A stretch of DNA of 64,000 nucleotides from Flammeovirgaceae bacterium (lineage in GTDB: Bacteria > Bacteroidota > Bacteroidia > Cytophagales > Cyclobacteriaceae), in NCBI GenBank assembly GCA_016712035.1, contig JADJRT010000019.1:1-64000 (forward strand), in the 5' to 3' direction. Under the pieces are notes generated by a model. The model did no database searches and was not told the DNA's origin. It saw only the letters and a program-made list of their open reading frames with translations. Below are positions 60,688 through 64,000 of the stretch, in pieces (the stretch's first letter is position 1; each line of letters begins with the position of its first letter). The translations under genes were made by a program, and so were the position numbers.

Positions 60688-62184
60688 TCAGAATTTGAGC
60701 TTTATCAACTCATCAGCAAGCTTTCTGTCGTTGCTCAACCGAGGCACTTTATTTTGCCCGCCCAACTTGCCCTCCGATTTCATGAAATCAATAAAGATAT
60801 TTTTTTGTAGGGATGTGATGATAAGTGTGCGTAAGATGTTTCCTTTTATTAGATCATCATAATAAACATTTACTGCGCGCAGCTGATTATCGAGTTCTAA
60901 TGAAAAAGCGACTGCATCTTTTGGTGGATTTGCAAACTCTATTAGCCACTCGTGGTGCGGCATTCCTTCGGCAGGAGCTACGTTAGGTGCTACCGTAAAT
61001 TCAACTAACTCAACCTCAGGAAACTTTTGCATAGTAAACTTCATCGCTTTTTCAACCTCCTCGCCTATTACATGCTCTCCAAAAGCTGAAATAAAATGTT
61101 TGATACGACCACTCACGATAACACGATAAGGATTTTTGGAAACAAATTTTATTGTATCGCCAATGGAATAACCCCATAAACCCGCATTACTGTTAATAAT
61201 TACCGCGTAGTTTTTCCCCAACGCTACTTCTTCAATTGAAAGCCGGGTGGGCTTTTCATTAAAATATTCTTCTGCAGGTACAAACTCGAAGAAGATTCCC
61301 GAGTTCAAAAGTAGCAACAATCCTTCGGCATGTTGCGAATCCTGGTAGGCAATAAAACCCTCTGAGGCCGGATAGGTTTCTATAGAGTCAACAGGCTTAC
61401 CAATCGTTTCAAAAAGTTTTGCCCGATAAGGTTCAAAGTTTACGCCACCATACACAAACATATTAAAGTTGGGGAATACGTCTTTCACTTTTTTACCGGT
61501 GCGCGCAACAATCCTGTCAAAATACATTTGAGCCCAAGGGGGTATGCCCGAAATCAAGGTCATGTTTTCATACAGCGTTTCGTCTATAATTTTATCAAGC
61601 TTAGCTTCCCAATCGTCCATACAATTGGTTGCATAACTTGGCTTTTGATTGGTGCGCAAATAGCCGGGTACATGGTGATTAACAATACCAGACAGCCGAC
61701 CGGTTTTAATTCCGGCTTTCTCATCTAACTCAGGACTTCCCGAAAGAAAGATTAGTCCGCCATCTAAAAAATTTGCCTTCCCGGTTTCATGAACATAACT
61801 CAGCAACGCATTACGGGCGCTGTTAATATGATTTGGAACAGACTCTTTTGTAATAGGAATATACTTGGTGCCTGACGTGGTGCCCGATGTTTTTGCAAAA
61901 TAGGCTGGCTTCCCTTTCCATAATACATCCGATTCTCCGTGAAGAACTCTTTCTACATATGGCTTAAGTTCCTCGTAATCGCGAATGGGCACTTGCTTAA
62001 TAAAGTCTGCATGATTTTTTATTGATTCAAATCCATGATCTTTTCCAAAAACTGTATGCTGTGCAGAACGAATTAAATCCGTGAAAACCTTAGTCGGTGA
62101 CAATATCGGTTTTGATGACCATTCTTTGGTTTGACCGGCTATGTAAGCTGCAAAAGGTCTGGCTAATACTGCGCGAATCCCCAT
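60688..62184 (-). CDS. GH3 auxin-responsive promoter family protein
   Basis: Acyl-adenylate-forming, firefly-luciferase-like enzyme of 498 aa. The ATP-binding P-loop equivalent is KTSGTTSGTKYIPIT; YPASEGFIAYQD and GYSIGDTIKFVS correspond to the later adenylation motifs. Plant GH3 enzymes conjugate amino acids to jasmonate or auxin. Bacteroidota homologues of similar length are known, but their substrate is not. Start chosen at the ATG 62184 (MGIRAVLARPFAAYIAG) rather than an upstream in-frame start. No adjacent gene indicates a pathway. Confidence 0.88.
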   Translation of the reverse strand: MGIRAVLARPFAAYIAGQTKEWSSKPILSPTKVFTDLIRSAQHTVFGKDHGFESIKNHADFIKQVPIRDYEELKPYVERVLHGESDVLWKGKPAYFAKTSGTTSGTKYIPITKESVPNHINSARNALLSYVHETGKANFLDGGLIFLSGSPELDEKAGIKTGRLSGIVNHHVPGYLRTNQKPSYATNCMDDWEAKLDKIIDETLYENMTLISGIPPWAQMYFDRIVARTGKKVKDVFPNFNMFVYGGVNFEPYRAKLFETIGKPVDSIETYPASEGFIAYQDSQHAEGLLLLLNSGIFFEFVPAEEYFNEKPTRLSIEEVALGKNYAVIINSNAGLWGYSIGDTIKFVSKNPYRVIVSGRIKHFISAFGEHVIGEEVEKAMKFTMQKFPEVELVEFTVAPNVAPAEGMPHHEWLIEFANPPKDAVAFSLELDNQLRAVNVYYDDLIKGNILRTLIITSLQKNIFIDFMKSEGKLGGQNKVPRLSNDRKLADELIKLKF

Positions 62185-62351
62185 AGCCGCAAAAGTAAGC
62201 CTAACCCATTCAGGCTGCAAGTCAATCAACAAATGGCTGACAAACCTTCCGATTTATATTTTCTGGGATAATTTTTGCGTGCAATAAACCTCTTCCACTT
62301 ATTTGGGAAACATAATGAGCTATTGATCGTTCGAATGATAAACAAGTATTT

Positions 62352-63786
62352 ATGAATACGCTGAAAATTATTGTGGTAGGCTTCCTTTCTGGATTGGCTG
62401 GGGCCTACAGCTTTTACTCATATCAACAGGAAAAAGCCGTTCGTCAACCAAAGGAAAATCAATTTCAGGTTACAAACTATGAGCCCACTGAAGTTTACCG
62501 ACCCAACCTTGTTAAAGCCAATGAATCGGTAACCTTGGCAGAAACTGTCGATTTCAGTGAGGCCGCGGTAAAAGTGACACCCAGTGTTGTTTATATAAAT
62601 AGCATCTCACAAAGCAGTCAGTCCTATTCGCCTTGGGATATTTTATTTGGCGGGGGTGGCCCGCAAACGCAGGTAAGCGGAGGTTCTGGTGTAATCTTTT
62701 CTTCGGATGGGTATATCGTTACTAACAATCACGTAATCGAATCAGCCGAAAAAATCCAAGTGTTGTATAACAAAAAGTCATATGAGGCGGAGTTGGTGGG
62801 CACTGATCCATCCACGGATTTGGCCGTATTAAAAATTAAAGAGAATAACCTTCCGGCTATCACGCTTGGCAATTCCCGTAACTTACAAGTAGGCGAATGG
62901 GTAGTAGCCGTTGGTAATCCATTCACGCTTTCATCAACAGTTACCGTGGGTATAGTGAGCGCCAAAGGAAGAAAGATAAACATTGTGGATGATCGTTTTC
63001 CTATCGAGTCATTTATCCAGACCGATGCAGCCATTAACGCGGGTAATAGTGGTGGTGCGCTGGTCAATAAAAAAAGGTGAGTTAGTGGGAATCAATACAG
63101 CCATTCTTTCGCGCACAGGTTCGTACACCGGTTATGCTTTTGCGGTACCCGTTGATATTGTTGCTAAAGCTGTGGAAGATCTTATAAAATATGGCACACC
63201 GCAAAAAGCAATTTTTGGTGGCACTGTGATTGAGTACGATTATCTCAATGCAAAAAAATATGGCCTCGATGAAAATGTAAAAGAGTTTAAAGGTGTGTTG
63301 GTTGGCAAAGTAGATCGGACGGGTGCGGCCGCTACAGCCGGATTGCAGGAAGGTGACATCATCACCAAAATAAACGGAATTGAGATTAACAGTGAAAGTG
63401 CCTTTGAGGAAGAGTTGAGCTACCGCTACCCAGGAGATAAAATTGCGATCAACTATTTACGAAATAATAAACAAGGAAGCGCATCGCTTACACTCCTGAA
63501 CAAAAAAGGAGACACCAGTTTAGTACGTAGAAAAATTTACAGTGACGAACGCTTGGGCGCCAACCTCGAAGCTGTTGATTACGGTGTTAAGGTTAATAAA
63601 ATTCAGGACGGCCTGTTTAAACGAATTGGTTTGCCTGAGAATTATACCATCATTCAGATTAACCGTAAGCAAGTGAAAGAGCCACAAGATGTGATTGATT
63701 TTTTCAACACCTACAAAGGCAGGGTTTATCTGTATGGAATCAATGGAGCGAAGCAACAAATACCACTTTCGTTTTATCTCCAGTAA
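62352..63786 (+). CDS. HtrA/Deg-family periplasmic serine protease (one apparent frameshift)
   Basis: Trypsin-like protease of about 478 aa with an N-terminal signal or anchor (KIIVVGFLSGLAGAYSFYS). The catalytic triad is His in IVTNNHVIESA, Asp in STDLAVLKI and Ser in NAGNSGGALVN. The first PDZ domain is around GVLVGKVDRTGAAATAGLQEG, the second around KIQDGLFKRIGLPENYTII. The frame breaks in an A7 run at 63069-63075, where A6 gives NKKGELVGINTAI. Periplasmic protein quality control is expected. It converges on dnaA, with about 32 bp between the two stop codons. Confidence 0.93.
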
Positions 63787-63818
63787 GATTTAGATTTTAG
63801 GCTATAGATTTGACCAAG

Positions 63819-64000
63819 TTAGTTGGTCATGCGAGACTTGAACTTTTTAGTCAAATCGTCTACGCTGTTTTTGAAATTGGCATCGGTCTTCATCATGTCT
63901 TCTACCGATTCAAGTGCATGAATTACGGTGCTATGATCACGGCCACCAAAGTTTTCACCAATGAGCGCTAACGTAAGTTGCGTATAACGCTTGCAAAAAT
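63819..64000 (-). CDS. dnaA: chromosomal replication initiator DnaA, 3' end only
   Basis: The last ~60 codons of dnaA run from the window edge to a TAA at 63819-63821 on the minus strand. They contain the DnaA signature GGRDHSTVIHAL of domain IV, the DnaA-box-binding helix-turn-helix, followed by a short C-terminal tail ending in FKSRMTN. The rest of the gene lies beyond the window. No cluster of DnaA boxes was noticed next to it here. Confidence 0.95.
   Translation of the reverse strand, partial: FCKRYTQLTLALIGENFGGRDHSTVIHALESVEDMMKTDANFKNSVDDLTKKFKSRMTN

Noticed and set aside
63787..64000. A replication origin next to dnaA
   Set aside because: Only the 3' end of dnaA is present. I saw no cluster of DnaA boxes or AT-rich unwinding region on this side.

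Overview
This 64 kb window is chromosomal DNA from a member of the Bacteroidota, most likely the order Cytophagales. That is an inference from a very large secreted protein ending in a gliding-motility/type IX secretion (T9SS) type B sorting domain, a DnaE carrying an N-terminal proofreading exonuclease, a WG-repeat protein, a DUF4421 protein, a PafA-like phosphatase, DUF1080 proteins, and a promoter of the Bacteroidetes TAnnTTTG type upstream of mraZ. No rRNA, intact tRNA, transposase, phage or CRISPR locus was found.

Layout. 1-5.9 kb: a small unknown gene, then dnaE-trxA and a DoxX-family membrane protein. 5.9-17 kb: one ~3,700-residue T9SS cargo protein on the minus strand, built from five ~434-residue beta-helix units (three almost identical in DNA), CARDB-like domains, an InlB-type repeat and the sorting domain. 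17.2-18.5 kb: two small lipoproteins. 18.8-34.3 kb: a complete-looking division/cell wall (dcw) cluster read right to left: mraZ-rsmH-ftsL-ftsI-murE-mraY-murD-ftsW-murG-murC-ftsQ-ftsA-ftsZ, with many start/stop overlaps and a promoter overlapping a triple MraZ box. 34.9-43.5 kb: envelope or secreted hydrolases (erythromycin esterase-like, sulfatase, PafA-like phosphatase, esterase) and a WG-repeat protein. 43.6-49.3 kb: truA, a DUF4421 protein, hslU and lon. 49.4-55.7 kb: an OmpA/PD40 protein, a secreted M20 amidohydrolase, rseP and dxr. 55.9-60.6 kb: a secreted HEAT/DUF1080 protein next to a Tat-exported Gfo/Idh/MocA oxidoreductase, a likely 3-keto-sugar pair. 60.7-64 kb: a GH3-family protein, an HtrA protease and the 3' end of dnaA.

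A dominant technical feature is roughly 25 apparent one-base frameshifts, nearly all in short homopolymer runs. They hit essential single-copy genes (dnaE, murC, murE, ftsI, truA, dxr, rseP) and also one copy but not another of near-identical repeat units. I read them as sequencing/assembly errors and annotate each affected gene as a single CDS across its full span.

Intergenic regions hold several short palindromes with 10-15 bp stems, mostly at gene 3' ends. Two groups show compensatory base changes between copies, so the structure seems to be what is kept.
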